From the NCBI GenBank assembly GCA_016192435.1, contig JACPUD010000118.1:1-59465 (forward strand): 59,465 nucleotides of DNA, in the 5' to 3' direction. This document shows, piece by piece, positions 38,275 to 47,250 of the stretch (position 1 is the first letter of the stretch; every line of letters begins with the position of its first letter). The position numbers and the translations under genes were made by a program. The notes beneath the pieces were generated by a model. That model made no database searches and was not told the DNA's origin. It saw only the letters and a list, made by a program, of their open reading frames with translations. The stretch is from Rhodocyclales bacterium (GTDB lineage Bacteria; Pseudomonadota; Gammaproteobacteria; Burkholderiales; Rhodocyclaceae).

Positions 38275-39363
38275 CTACTCGTTGCGGTCGAAGGCCTTGA
38301 AGCCGTGCTTCTTGACCAGTTCGTCGCGTTCGGCGGCCTTGAGGTCCTCGCGCACCATTTCGGCGACGAGTTCGGCGAAGCTGATCCTGGGCGTCCAGCC
38401 CAGCTTTTCGCGCGCCTTGGTGGCGTCGCCGAGCAGGGTCTCGACTTCGGTCGGCCGGAAGTAGCGCGGATCGACCTGGACGATGCAATTGCCGTGCGCG
38501 TCGTAGCCCTTTTCATCGACGCCGGTACCGCGCCAGTCCACGGTGATGCCGATCTCGGCGCCGGCGGCATCGACGAAATCGCGCACGCTGTACTGCACGC
38601 CGGTGGCGATGACGAAATCCTCGGGCTGTTCCTGCTGCAGCATCAGCCACTGCATCTCGATGTAGTCCCTGGCATGGCCCCAGTCGCGCTTCGAATCCAG
38701 GTTGCCGAGGAACAGGCAGTCCTGCAATCCGAGCTTGATGCGCGCCAGGGCGCGGGTGATCTTGCGCGTGACGAAGGTCTCGCCGCGGATCGGGCTCTCG
38801 TGGTTGAACAGGATGCCGTTGCAGGCATACATGCCGTAGGCTTCGCGGTAGTTCACCGTGATCCAGTAGGCATAGAGCTTGGCCACCGCGTAAGGGCTGC
38901 GCGGATAGAAAGGCGTGGTTTCCTTCTGCGGTGTCTCCTGTACCAGGCCGAAGAGCTCGGAAGTGCTGGCCTGATAGAAACGGGTCTTCTTCTCCATGCC
39001 GAGGATGCGCATCGCTTCGAGGATGCGCAAGGCGCCCAGGGCATCGGAGTTCGCCGTGTACTCGGGTTCCTCGAAACTTACGGCGACGTGGCTTTGCGCC
39101 GCGAGGTTGTAGATCTCGTCGGGCTGCACCTGCTGGATGATGCGCACCAGACTGGAGCTGTCGGTCATGTCGCCGTGGTGCAGCGCGAAGCGCCGATTGG
39201 CGACGTGCGGGTCCTGGTAGAGGTGGTCGATGCGGTCGGTGTTGAACAGCGAGGTGCGGCGCTTGATGCCATGTACCTCGTAGCCCTTGTCGAGCAGGAA
39301 CTCGGCGAGATAGGCGCCGTCCTGGCCGGTCACGCCGGTGATCAAAGCCGTTTTCTTGGTCAT
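38275..39363 (-). CDS. gmd: GDP-mannose 4,6-dehydratase (second)
   Basis: 362 aa, ATG start overlapping manC (ATGA). It is full-length and typical: [80 protein letters not shown] and [15 protein letters not shown]. It makes GDP-4-keto-6-deoxy-mannose for fcl. The gmd-like gene at 2975 is a separate, divergent copy. Confidence 0.95.
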   Translation of the reverse strand: MTKKTALITGVTGQDGAYLAEFLLDKGYEVHGIKRRTSLFNTDRIDHLYQDPHVANRRFALHHGDMTDSSSLVRIIQQVQPDEIYNLAAQSHVAVSFEEPEYTANSDALGALRILEAMRILGMEKKTRFYQASTSELFGLVQETPQKETTPFYPRSPYAVAKLYAYWITVNYREAYGMYACNGILFNHESPIRGETFVTRKITRALARIKLGLQDCLFLGNLDSKRDWGHARDYIEMQWLMLQQEQPEDFVIATGVQYSVRDFVDAAGAEIGITVDWRGTGVDEKGYDAHGNCIVQVDPRYFRPTEVETLLGDATKAREKLGWTPRISFAELVAEMVREDLKAAERDELVKKHGFKAFDRNE

Positions 39364-40814
39364 TGCTTGCGTCCGTAGTTGTCTTCGAAGCGCACGATGT
39401 CATCCTCGCCCAGATAGCTGCCGGACTGGACTTCGATGATTTCGAGCGGTATTTGCCCAGGATTTTCCAGCCGGTGCGTCACGCCCAGCGGGATGTAAGT
39501 CGATTCGTTCTCGCCCAGAAGCAGCGTTTCCGTGCCGCGCGTCACCCTGGCGGTGCCGCGCACCACCACCCAATGCTCGGCGCGGTGATGATGCATCTGC
39601 AGCGACAGCGTGGCGCCGGGGCGCACCACGATGCGCTTGACCTGGAAGCGCTCGCCCTTGTCGATGCTGTCGTACCAGCCCCAGGGCCGATGCACCTTGC
39701 GGTGCAGGTCGGCCTCGTTGCGTCCCGCCGCCTTGAGCCGGCCGACGATGGTCTTGACCTCCTGGGTGCGCGCCTTGGGCGCAATCAGCACGGCGTCGGC
39801 GGTTTCCACCACGACCATGTCCTCGCAGCCGATGCAGGCGACCAGGCCATGCTCGGCGATGACCAGGTTGCCATGCGAATCCTCCAGCCAGACATCACCC
39901 TTGACGGCATTGCCGTCGCCGTCGCGGTCTATGGCATGCCACAGCGCATCCCAGGCGCCGACGTCGGACCAGCCGACATCGAGCGGGACGACGCGACCGG
40001 GGATTCCCAGATCCATGGCGGCAGGGAGCTTTTCCATCACCGCGTAGTCGATCGAATCGGCCGGGGACAGCGCGAAGGCCGCGGCGTCGAGCCGCACGAA
40101 ATCGCCGTCGTCCTGCGCGGCCTCGACGGCCCGGCGGCAGGCCGCCAGGATCTCCGGCGCGAAATGACCGATGGCCTGGAGCCAGACCGAGGCGCGCAGC
40201 ATGAAGATGCCGCTGTTCCAGAAATGCCGGCCGCCGGCGACATAGGCCTGGGCCGTCGCGGCATCCGGCTTTTCGCGAAAGCCCTGCAGGTCCACGGGCG
40301 CGCCGCGCGCCGTGTCGCCAGCGCCAACTCTTGTCTCGATGTAACCGTAGCCGGTTTCGGCGCGATCCGGCACGATGCCGAAGGTCACCACGGCACCGGC
40401 CGCCGCCTCGGGCAGGCCGCGCAGCACGGCGTCGCGGAAGGCAGCCGGATTGCGCACGTGATGATCGGCCGGCGTCGCCAGCAGCACCGGATCGGCGCCG
40501 TCGCGCATTGCATAGACGGCCGCGGCGGTAAGCGCCGGCGCGGTATTGCGGCCGGCGGGTTCGAGCAGCAAGGTCCATTTGCCGTTGCCGAGCTGGCGCA
40601 GTTGCTCGGCGGTGATGAAGCGGTATTCCTGGTTGCTGACGACGATAGGCGCGCCCAGCGGCAGGCCTTCGAGACGGCGCAAGGTGTTCTGCAACAGGCT
40701 CTCGCCGCCGAGCAATGGCTGTAGCTGCTTCGGGTGTTTCTCGCGCGACACGGGCCACAGGCGGGTGCCCGAACCGCCGCTGAGCACCACCGGGACAATC
40801 TGCGGATCAGGCAT
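39360..40814 (-). CDS. manC: Mannose-1-phosphate guanylyltransferase/mannose-6-phosphate isomerase
   Basis: 484 aa from the ATG at 40812-40814. Two domains: the nucleotidyltransferase ([44 protein letters not shown]) and a C-terminal type II PMI cupin ([38 protein letters not shown]). The variable loop after the TGYGYIET segment carries the 24-bp dispersed repeat (peptide RVGAGDTAR). It supplies GDP-mannose to gmd and fcl. It is 4 bases downstream of the UDP-glucuronate epimerase gene. Confidence 0.94.
   Translation of the reverse strand: MPDPQIVPVVLSGGSGTRLWPVSREKHPKQLQPLLGGESLLQNTLRRLEGLPLGAPIVVSNQEYRFITAEQLRQLGNGKWTLLLEPAGRNTAPALTAAAVYAMRDGADPVLLATPADHHVRNPAAFRDAVLRGLPEAAAGAVVTFGIVPDRAETGYGYIETRVGAGDTARGAPVDLQGFREKPDAATAQAYVAGGRHFWNSGIFMLRASVWLQAIGHFAPEILAACRRAVEAAQDDGDFVRLDAAAFALSPADSIDYAVMEKLPAAMDLGIPGRVVPLDVGWSDVGAWDALWHAIDRDGDGNAVKGDVWLEDSHGNLVIAEHGLVACIGCEDMVVVETADAVLIAPKARTQEVKTIVGRLKAAGRNEADLHRKVHRPWGWYDSIDKGERFQVKRIVVRPGATLSLQMHHHRAEHWVVVRGTARVTRGTETLLLGENESTYIPLGVTHRLENPGQIPLEIIEVQSGSYLGEDDIVRFEDNYGRKQ
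40308..40331 (-). repeat. 24-bp dispersed repeat, copy B (in manC)
   Basis: AGAGTTGGCGCTGGCGACAC followed by GGCG on the minus strand, sense to manC (peptide RVGAGDTA). It sits in a variable loop of the nucleotidyltransferase domain, where other ManC proteins differ in length. Confidence 0.78.
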
Positions 40815-41811
40815 GGTAGCTCCGGTACCAGTCGACAAAGCGGCGCACGCCCTCGGTCACCGGCGTTGCCGGCGAGAAGCCGGTGACGCGATTGAGTTCG
40901 GACGTATCGGCGTAGGTCGCTGGCACGTCGCCGTCCTGCAGAGGCAGGAAATTCTTCGTCGCGGTCTTGCCCAGCGCCTGCTCCAGCGCCTCGATGTAGG
41001 CCATCAGTTCGACTGGCTGATGGTTGCCGATATTGAACACGCGATAGGGCGCCCAGCTCGTTGCCGGGTCGGGCACCTGCTTGTCGAAAGATAGATCGGG
41101 TTGCGGCGGGCGATCGAGGACGCGGATCACGCCTTCGGCGATGTCGTCGATATAGGTGAAGTCGCGCCGCATCCTGCCATGGTTGAAGACGTCGATAGCG
41201 CGGCCTTCGAGGATGGCCTTGGCGAACAGGAACAGCGCCATGTCGGGCCGGCCCCAGGGGCCATATACGGTGAAGAAGCGCAGGCCGGTGGTGGGCAGCG
41301 CGAACAGATGGCTGTAGGTGTGGGCCATCAGCTCGTTGGCCTTCTTGGTCGCGGCGTAGAGGCTGACCGGATGATCGACGTTGTCGTGCTCGGAAAACGG
41401 CATGCGCTCATTGCCGCCGTAGATGCTGGAACTGCTGGCATAGACAAAATGCTCGACGCCGTTGTGGCGACAGCCTTCGAGAATATTGACGAAGCCGACC
41501 ACGTTGCTATCGACATAGGCATGGGGATTCTGCAGCGAGTAGCGCACGCCGGCCTGCGCCGCGAGGTTGATCACGCGCTGCGGGCGTTCCGCCGCGAACA
41601 GGGCGGCAATGCCCTCGCGATCGGCGATATCCAGTCGCGACAGCTTGAAACGCGGATTGGGCGCGAGCCGGGCGAGCCGCGCCTCCTTCAGGGCGACATC
41701 GTAATAATCGTTGAGATTGTCCACCCCGACCACTTCGTCGCCGCGCGCCAGCAGCAGCTGGCAGACGTGCATGCCGATAAACCCGGCGGCGCCGGTGACC
41801 AGTACTTTCAT
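40807..41811 (-). CDS. UDP-glucuronate 4-epimerase-like SDR
   Basis: 334 aa, ATG start overlapping the waaE-like stop by four bases. It has [67 protein letters not shown], catalytic YAATK and [15 protein letters not shown], the signature of the UDP-GlcA 4-epimerase/LspL group. It produces UDP-galacturonic acid. Overlaps the neighbouring gene, so it is co-expressed with the glycan run. Confidence 0.88.
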   Translation of the reverse strand: MKVLVTGAAGFIGMHVCQLLLARGDEVVGVDNLNDYYDVALKEARLARLAPNPRFKLSRLDIADREGIAALFAAERPQRVINLAAQAGVRYSLQNPHAYVDSNVVGFVNILEGCRHNGVEHFVYASSSSIYGGNERMPFSEHDNVDHPVSLYAATKKANELMAHTYSHLFALPTTGLRFFTVYGPWGRPDMALFLFAKAILEGRAIDVFNHGRMRRDFTYIDDIAEGVIRVLDRPPQPDLSFDKQVPDPATSWAPYRVFNIGNHQPVELMAYIEALEQALGKTATKNFLPLQDGDVPATYADTSELNRVTGFSPATPVTEGVRRFVDWYRSYHA

Positions 41812-42572
41812 GGGGATTTTCGCTGAAAAGCCAGCATTTTCGCATATTTGGCGAAGCTCGCGCCACAGCCGACGAGGATGTGCACGAGGCCCGGAAGCCC
41901 GTCGAGCAGGCCCAGGCGGAAGAAGTAGAACTTGATGAAACGCAGTGCCGGCGACAGCAGCAGTTGCCCCACGCTGGCACGCTTGCCAAGTGCCAAAGCC
42001 GCATCGGCAGCCAGGCTGCTGTAGCGGTTCTGTTTGGCGAAATAGCTTTCCAGCGATTCCGCCGAATCGTGCAGCAGATCGCCTTCCAGGGTGCCGATCG
42101 CGCCGCCGGCGATGACCTTCTCATGTACCGCGTCATCCGACCAGCGCGCGGCGCGGCGGTCGAACAGGCGCAGGCTCCAGTCGGGATAACCCTCGCCATG
42201 CTTCAAATAGCGGCCCATGAATTTATTGCAGCGGGCGAAGCGCCAGGCCTGGAAAGTTGGCGCTGGCAATGCGGCGCGTATGCTCTCGCGCAGCCTGTCG
42301 CTGACCCGCTCGTCGGCATCGATGCAGAGCACCCAGTCGTGCTTCGCCTGCTCCACGGCGAACTGCTTCTGCGGACCGAAGCCGCGCCAGGCGGATTGAA
42401 TCACGCGCGCGCCGTGGCGCTCGGCAATCGCCGCCGTGGCATCTTCGCTGGCGCAATCGACCACCACCACTTCGTCGCAGAAGGCCACGCTGGCAAGGCA
42501 GGCGTCGAGCTGGGCGGCCGCATTGCGGGTGATCAGGACAGCGGAAAGAGGCGCGCGGTGGTTTGTGGTCAT
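41808..42572 (-). CDS. WaaE/KdtX-like family 2 glycosyltransferase
   Basis: 254 aa, ATG start. Small GT2 protein with [34 protein letters not shown] (DxD-like), the [21 protein letters not shown] segment and a hydrophobic C-terminus ([22 protein letters not shown]). The pattern is that of WaaE/KdtX core transferases that add a glucose to inner-core heptose or act on lipid-linked glycans. It carries the antisense 24-bp repeat at 42253-42276 (PAPTF). It is the first gene of the minus run, divergent from waaC, which supports an LPS role. Confidence 0.85.
   Translation of the reverse strand: MTTNHRAPLSAVLITRNAAAQLDACLASVAFCDEVVVVDCASEDATAAIAERHGARVIQSAWRGFGPQKQFAVEQAKHDWVLCIDADERVSDRLRESIRAALPAPTFQAWRFARCNKFMGRYLKHGEGYPDWSLRLFDRRAARWSDDAVHEKVIAGGAIGTLEGDLLHDSAESLESYFAKQNRYSSLAADAALALGKRASVGQLLLSPALRFIKFYFFRLGLLDGLPGLVHILVGCGASFAKYAKMLAFQRKSP
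42253..42276 (+). repeat. 24-bp dispersed repeat, copy E (in waaE-like gene)
   Basis: AAAGTTGGCGCTGGCAATGC followed by GGCG on the plus strand, antisense to the gene, which reads it as LPAPTF. Confidence 0.72.
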
Positions 42573-42633
42573 GGGCTTTATAATTCAACTCGGGATGCAT
42601 TTTACGGCGCAAGGCGTCATCCCTATCCTACCG
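42573..42633. promoter_or_regulatory. Divergent intergenic region between waaE-like gene and waaC
   Basis: 61 bp that must contain, or sit downstream of, the start sites of both the long minus-strand glycan run and waaC. A TATAAT lies on the plus strand at 42579-42584, but no -35 is at the right distance. A good minus-strand promoter is not visible. The promoters may lie inside the flanking genes. Confidence 0.35.
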
Positions 42634-43575
42634 ATGCGCATTCTCCTGATCAAAACCTCCTCTCTCGGCGACGTGGTGCACAACCTGCCGGTCGTCACCG
42701 ACCTGCGCCGCAGCTATCCCGAAGCGCAGATCGACTGGGTTGTCGAAGAATGCTTTCGCGAGATTCCGCGGCTGCACCCCGGGGTCCACCGCGTCATCCC
42801 GGTGGCGCTCAGGCGCTGGCGCCGCGCGCTGCCGGCGCCGGCCACCTGGGGCGAAATGCGGTCCTTCCGCAGCGCCCTGCAGGAACTGAGCTATGACCTG
42901 GTGATCGATACCCAGGGCCTGCTGAAGAGTGCACTGATCGCCCGTCTGGCGCGCGGCAGACGCTGCGGCTACAACGCGGGCTCGGCGCGCGAAGCGATCG
43001 CGGCACGCTTTTACGATGTCCGCTGCGAAGTGGGCAAGGATCTGCATGCCGTCGAGCGCAACCGCCGCCTGGTCGCGCTCGCCGCCGGCTACAGCGCTTC
43101 ATCCGCGCCGGACTATGGCATCGCCGCTATACCAGCACCAACTCCTGCCGGACCCAGCGCGGTACTGCTCACCGCCACTTCGCGCGACGACAAGCTGTGG
43201 CCCGAAGAGCGCTGGATCGCACTGGGCTGTGCCCTGCACCAACGCGGACTGACGTGCCTGCTGCCGGCCGGCAGCCCTGCCGAGCGCGCGCGCGCCGAAC
43301 GCCTGGCGCAGGCGATTCCGGATGCCGTCGCCCTGCCGCCCCTGGGCTTGACCGAACTCGCCGCACAACTCGCCGCGGCGCGCCTGGTAATCGGCGTCGA
43401 TACCGGCCTGGTGCATCTCGCCGCGGCTCTGGGACGGCCCACGCTGGCGCTGTTCTGTGCTTCCGATCCGGCGCTGACCGGCGTCTACGCCAGCACGCCG
43501 GCCATCAACCTCGGCGCGCGCGGCCAGCCGCCCGGCGTCGAGGACGTGCTGGCGGCGGCCACGCCGCTGCTCTGA
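42634..43575 (+). CDS. waaC: Lipopolysaccharide heptosyltransferase I
   Basis: 313 aa from the ATG at 42634-42636, where MRILLIKTSSLGDVVHNLPV begins; the longer frame upstream has no conserved sequence. GT9 motifs are SSLGDVVHNLP, VVEECFREIP, YDLVIDTQGLLKSAL and the C-terminal GVDTGLVHLAAALGRPT. It adds L-glycero-D-manno-heptose to Kdo of the lipid A core. It is coupled to waaA by TGATG. An antisense copy of the 24-bp repeat sits at 43122-43145 (peptide IPAPT). Confidence 0.93.
   Translation: MRILLIKTSSLGDVVHNLPVVTDLRRSYPEAQIDWVVEECFREIPRLHPGVHRVIPVALRRWRRALPAPATWGEMRSFRSALQELSYDLVIDTQGLLKSALIARLARGRRCGYNAGSAREAIAARFYDVRCEVGKDLHAVERNRRLVALAAGYSASSAPDYGIAAIPAPTPAGPSAVLLTATSRDDKLWPEERWIALGCALHQRGLTCLLPAGSPAERARAERLAQAIPDAVALPPLGLTELAAQLAAARLVIGVDTGLVHLAAALGRPTLALFCASDPALTGVYASTPAINLGARGQPPGVEDVLAAATPLL
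43122..43145 (-). repeat. 24-bp dispersed repeat, copy G (in waaC)
   Basis: GGAGTTGGTGCTGGTATAGC followed by GGCG on the minus strand, antisense to waaC (peptide IPAPTP). It is the most divergent copy. Confidence 0.6.
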
Positions 43576-44846
43576 TGGCGCGCTTCCTCTACAGCCTCGG
43601 CGTGCTGGCGCTGTTGCCCTGGGCGGTACTGCACCTGCTCTGGCGCGCGCGGCGCCAGCCCGAGTATCTGCGGCACTGGGGCGAGCGCTTCGCGCGCTAT
43701 GAACACGACAGCGGCGCCAATGTTCGATCGAAGCCGCCGACCATCTGGCTGCACGCCGTCTCGGTCGGCGAAACCCGCGCCGCGCAGCCCCTGCTGGCCG
43801 CCCTGCGCCTGTGTTATCCGAGTCACCGCATCCTGTTCACCCACATGACGCCGACCGGCCGCGCGACCTCGGAAGCGCTGTTCGGCGAAGACGTCGAGCG
43901 CATCTACCTGCCCTATGACACTCCCTGGGCCATGCGGCGTTTCCTGCGCCATTACCGGCCGCAGTTGGGCCTGATCATGGAAACCGAGCTGTGGCCGAAC
44001 CTGATCGCCGCCTGCCGCAAAGCCGAAGTGCCTCTGAGTTTGGTCAATGCCCGCCTCTCCGAGCGCTCGGCCAGGCGCTACGCGGCTTTCCCCGCGCTGA
44101 CGCGCGAGGCGCTGCAAAGCCTGGCGGCGATTGGCGCCCAATCGGACGCGGACGCAGCGCGCCTAGTCGCACTCGGTGCGCGTGACGTCACGGTGACCGG
44201 CAACATCAAGTTCGACATCGAAGCGGCCCCCGATCAATTGGCGCTCGGCCGCGAATTGCGCGCCCGCTGCGGCAGCCGGCCGGTGTGGCTGGCGGCCAGT
44301 ACGCGCGAAGGCGAGGAGGCGCTGATTCTCGACGCATGGAAGAAAGTTGGCGCTGATGATACGGCGTTGCTGGTCATCGTTCCCCGCCACCCGCAGCGCT
44401 TCGACGAAGTGGCGCGACTGGCGACGGAACGTGGCTTTGCGCAGCAGCGGCGCAGTGAGAATGCGGCGGTCGCAGCATCGACCAGGATACTGATCGGCGA
44501 CAGCATGGGCGAGATGTTCGCGTTTTACGCCGCGGCCGACATCGCCTTCATCGGCGGCAGCCTGCTCGATTTCGGCAGCCAGAACCTGATCGAAGCGGCG
44601 GCCTGCGGCACGCCAATCCTGATCGGGCCATCGACCCGCAACTTCGCCGAAGCCGCACGCGAAGCGGTCGCCTGCGGTGCGGCGCGACCTGTGGCCGATG
44701 CCGACGATCTGGTGCAACAAGTGCTCAAGCTGCTGGCCGACGATGCATCGCGCCGGGCCATGGGCGCCGAGGGATGCGCCTTCGCCGCGCGCCATCGCGG
44801 CGCAACGGCGCTGACCCTGGAGCTGATCAGTCGAGCAGTGCGTTGA
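43575..44846 (+). CDS. waaA: 3-deoxy-D-manno-octulosonic acid (Kdo) transferase
   Basis: 423 aa from the ATG at 43575, overlapping the waaC stop by one base. Signal-anchor-like N-terminus (FLYSLGVLALLPWAVLHLLW), then GT30 motifs WLHAVSVGETRAAQPLL, PYDTPWAMRRFL, METELWPNL, LVNARLSERSARRY, GNIKFDI and FIGGSLLDFGSQNLIEAAA. It transfers Kdo to lipid IVA. The 24-bp repeat lies in the sense orientation at 44343-44366 (KVGADDTA) just before VPRHPQRF. Overlaps the convergent tolC gene by 20 bp. Confidence 0.95.
   Translation: MARFLYSLGVLALLPWAVLHLLWRARRQPEYLRHWGERFARYEHDSGANVRSKPPTIWLHAVSVGETRAAQPLLAALRLCYPSHRILFTHMTPTGRATSEALFGEDVERIYLPYDTPWAMRRFLRHYRPQLGLIMETELWPNLIAACRKAEVPLSLVNARLSERSARRYAAFPALTREALQSLAAIGAQSDADAARLVALGARDVTVTGNIKFDIEAAPDQLALGRELRARCGSRPVWLAASTREGEEALILDAWKKVGADDTALLVIVPRHPQRFDEVARLATERGFAQQRRSENAAVAASTRILIGDSMGEMFAFYAAADIAFIGGSLLDFGSQNLIEAAACGTPILIGPSTRNFAEAAREAVACGAARPVADADDLVQQVLKLLADDASRRAMGAEGCAFAARHRGATALTLELISRAVR
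44343..44366 (+). repeat. 24-bp dispersed repeat, copy D (in waaA)
   Basis: AAAGTTGGCGCTGATGATAC followed by GGCG on the plus strand, sense to waaA (peptide KVGADDTA), in the loop before VPRHPQRF. Confidence 0.72.
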
Positions 44847-46170
44847 CTGCCGCGACGTCGTCCTCGCCCAGGCTGCCGGCGGCGGCCTTGAGCTTGAGCA
44901 GCGCGGCCAGGGTGTCGAGGCGGGCCTTGGCCAGTTTCTGGCGCGTATCGTAAAGCTGGCTCTGGGCGTTCAGCACGTCGATGTTGATGCGCACGCCGAC
45001 TTCATAACCGAGCTTGTTCGAATCCAGGGCCGACTGCGACGAAGTCAGCGCCGCTTCATAGGCCTTGACCTGGGCCAATCCGGAACTCACGCCGAGGTAA
45101 GCCTGGCGCGCATTGAGCGCGGCGGTGCGGCGCGCGTTGTCGAGATCGGATGCGGCTTTTTCCTTCAGCGCGACGGCCTCGCGATCCTTGGACATGACCG
45201 CGCCGCCCGCGAAGATCGGCAATGACAGCTGCAGGCCGATGGCATGAACGTCGGTGTCGCTGCCGGGGCGGACGGCGCCGAGAGCGTACGAACCTGTGTT
45301 CGAGCTGCGGCTGCGGCTGGCGACGAGGTCCAGCGTCGGGTAATGCCCGGCGCGCTGCTTTTCGATTTCGCGCTGGGCGATTTCATACAAAGCGGTATAG
45401 ATCTGCACCGAGGCGCTCGCCGATTCGGCCATTTCGACCCATTTGTTGATGTCGTCCGGCTGCGGGCCCGCCAATTGCACTCCGGGCTTGAGGTTCTTGA
45501 GGCCTTCCGGCTCCTTGCCGATCACCGTGCGCAAGACCTGGCGCTTGACGTTGAGGTCGTTCAGCGCCGCGATTTCCTGCGCACTGGTCAGGTCGTAGCG
45601 GGCCTGGGCTTCGTGGGTGTCGGTGATCGTCGCGGTACCGACCTCGAAATTGCGCTTGGCCGATTCGAGCTGTTCGGCGATCGCCACCTTCTGCGCCTGC
45701 GCCGTCGCCAGCGTGTCCTGCGCCAGCAGCACGTCGAAATAAGCCTGCGCCGCGCGCACGATCAGTTCCTGGCGGGCCAGCCCGAACTGCGCTTCGGCCT
45801 GCGCCACGGCGAGCTCCGACTGGGTGTAGGCAACCCAGTTCTGCCAGCGAAACAGCGGCTGCGAAAGCTGCACCGACCAGCCGTTGCTGTTGTATTCGGT
45901 ATTGCTGCTCACCGGCGGCTCGCTGCGCACGGCGGTGGCTTGGCGGTTCCAGGTGGTGCTGGACGACAATCCGGCGGTCGGCAACAAGCCGGCGCGACCC
46001 TGCGGCAGCTTTTCCCGCCCGGCGTCGAGCGCGGCTCGCGCCGCGGCGAATTGCGCATCGTAGGCCACCGCATCGCGATACACCGCCATCAGGTCGGCAC
46101 CGTGGGCGAGGTTGGCAAATCCGCCGACGGAAAGGCAGCCGGCAATCATCAGGGGCAGTGCTTTGTGCAT
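44827..46170 (-). CDS. tolC: TolC-family outer membrane efflux protein
   Basis: 447 aa from the ATG at 46168-46170; the longer upstream frame overlaps the rhodanese gene and is not TolC-like. A signal peptide (ALPLMIAGCLSVGGFANLAHGA) is followed by two TolC repeats, each starting with VYRDAVAYDAQFAAARA-type helices and ending with long coiled coils. NGWSVQLSQPLFRWQ marks a beta-strand. It forms the outer membrane channel of the RND pumps encoded upstream, which lie on the same strand. Confidence 0.92.
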   Translation of the reverse strand: MHKALPLMIAGCLSVGGFANLAHGADLMAVYRDAVAYDAQFAAARAALDAGREKLPQGRAGLLPTAGLSSSTTWNRQATAVRSEPPVSSNTEYNSNGWSVQLSQPLFRWQNWVAYTQSELAVAQAEAQFGLARQELIVRAAQAYFDVLLAQDTLATAQAQKVAIAEQLESAKRNFEVGTATITDTHEAQARYDLTSAQEIAALNDLNVKRQVLRTVIGKEPEGLKNLKPGVQLAGPQPDDINKWVEMAESASASVQIYTALYEIAQREIEKQRAGHYPTLDLVASRSRSSNTGSYALGAVRPGSDTDVHAIGLQLSLPIFAGGAVMSKDREAVALKEKAASDLDNARRTAALNARQAYLGVSSGLAQVKAYEAALTSSQSALDSNKLGYEVGVRINIDVLNAQSQLYDTRQKLAKARLDTLAALLKLKAAAGSLGEDDVAAVNALLD

Positions 46171-46201
46171 CGCGTTCTCCGCGTTACGTCTCGGTTTCAA
46201 T

Positions 46202-46525
46202 TCAATAGGTCGGCATCGCCGGATCGACATCCCGCGCCCAGGCGGCAACGCCACCCTGCAGGTTGATGATGCTGGCAAAGCCCATTTGTTCCAGAAACAT
46301 GCCGGCCTGGAAGCTGCGCGCGCCATGATGGCAGATCATGACAATATCCTGGTCGCGCTTGAGCTCCTGATAGCGCGCGGGCACGCCGCGCATCGGCATC
46401 GAGAGCGAGCCGGCGATGCGGCAAGTCTCGAATTCCCAGGGTTCGCGCACGTCGAGCAGCACCGGTTTGGCCCGCTGCGGATCGCTGAGCCACTCGTTGA
46501 GCTGGGATGCGGAGAGCTGGCGCAT
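46202..46525 (-). CDS. Rhodanese-domain protein
   Basis: 107 aa, ATG start. Single rhodanese domain: LLDVREPWEFETCRIAGS, then the active-site loop ICHHGARS with the persulfide Cys, GFASIINLQGGVAAWA at the end. It transfers sulfur or handles thiol chemistry in the cytoplasm. It is encoded between the pcm-like gene and tolC, an arrangement that is common in betaproteobacteria. Spacing to the pcm-like gene is 4 bp, to tolC 31 bp. Confidence 0.92.
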   Translation of the reverse strand: MRQLSASQLNEWLSDPQRAKPVLLDVREPWEFETCRIAGSLSMPMRGVPARYQELKRDQDIVMICHHGARSFQAGMFLEQMGFASIINLQGGVAAWARDVDPAMPTY

Positions 46526-46529
46526 CGGC

Positions 46530-47186
46530 TCAGAAGGCGAAGGCCGGCGCCGGCTCGGCGTCGGTCAGGGCAGCCACCACGGTTTCGAACACGGCGACGC
46601 GGCGGAAGGCATCGCCCACCCGCGTGTACAGCGCCGCCTGCATGGCCGGGGCGGCACCCTCGATGGCGAACAGCCGGCCGTCGGGCTTCAACTGGTCGAG
46701 CAGGACCTGGGGCACCTTGGCCACGGCGCCGGAGACCATGATCACGCCGTAAGGAGCGTGGGCGGCCAGACCGGCCAGACCGTTGCCGACCTCCACCGTC
46801 ACATTGGTCACGCCGGCGCGACGCAGGTTCTCGCGCGCCGTCGCGGCCAGTTGCGGATCGATTTCCAGCGACCAGACACGGTCGGCATGGACTCCCAGCA
46901 GGGCGGCCATGTAGCCGGACCCGGTACCGACTTCCAGCACGTTTTCATGCTTTTTCATCGCCAGGGCCTGCAGCGCACGGGCTTCGACGATGGGCGAGAA
47001 CATGCGGGCGCCTTCGCCGCCACCGAGCGGAATCTCGGTGTCGGCAAACGCCAGGCGGCGATGCGCCGGCGGCACGAACTCTTCGCGCTTGACCACGAAC
47101 AACACGTCGAGCACCTCCGGATCCAGCACTCTGGCGGGGCGCAATTGCTGTTCGACCATGTTTAAGCGGGCTTGTTCGAAATTCAT
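46530..47186 (-). CDS. Protein-L-isoaspartate methyltransferase-like protein (Pcm-like)
   Basis: 218 aa from the ATG at 47184-47186 with a clear AGGAG 6 bases upstream. SAM motif I is LEVGTGSGYMAALL, followed by VWSLEIDPQ and VSGAVAKVPQ. The N-terminal VEQQLRPARVLDPEVLDVLF is typical of Pcm. The SQP signature that carries the catalytic Ser of Pcm is replaced by MFSPIVEA, and the motif after strand 4 is NGLAG rather than DGW. It may not repair isoaspartate. It begins the pcm-rhodanese-tolC operon. Confidence 0.85.
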   Translation of the reverse strand: MNFEQARLNMVEQQLRPARVLDPEVLDVLFVVKREEFVPPAHRRLAFADTEIPLGGGEGARMFSPIVEARALQALAMKKHENVLEVGTGSGYMAALLGVHADRVWSLEIDPQLAATARENLRRAGVTNVTVEVGNGLAGLAAHAPYGVIMVSGAVAKVPQVLLDQLKPDGRLFAIEGAAPAMQAALYTRVGDAFRRVAVFETVVAALTDAEPAPAFAF

Positions 47187-47202
47187 GACATCTCCTGTGT
47201 GC

Positions 47203-47224
47203 AATATTAGCATGCGCTAATATT
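47203..47224. promoter_or_regulatory. 22-bp palindrome, SlyA/MarR-like operator
   Basis: AATATTAGC-ATGC-GCTAATATT: perfect 9-bp arms around a 4-bp centre, itself self-complementary apart from the middle. The TTAGC...GCTAA core resembles SlyA-type sites. It lies in the 64-bp gap between the RND permease stop and the pcm-like start, overlapping the putative promoter. The regulator is not encoded in the window as far as I can see. Confidence 0.65.
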
Positions 47225-47231
47225 TAGACAA
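47204..47231 (-). promoter_or_regulatory. Putative promoter of the pcm-rhodanese-tolC operon
   Basis: Minus-strand -35 TTGTCT (47226-47231) and -10 TAATAT (47204-47209) are separated by 16 bases. The palindrome at 47203-47224 covers the spacer and the -10, which would let a bound regulator block RNA polymerase. The downstream gene starts 18 bases after the -10. Promoter strength is not predictable. Confidence 0.55.
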
Positions 47232-47250
47232 AACCGACAAAAACAAGATT

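Noticed and set aside
42579-42584. TATAAT between the waaE-like gene and waaC
   Set aside because: No -35 at a proper distance; kept only as a low-confidence note.
43197-43574. N-terminal extension of waaA into waaC
   Set aside because: The added sequence is arginine-rich and out of frame with waaC; the waaA homology begins at 43575.
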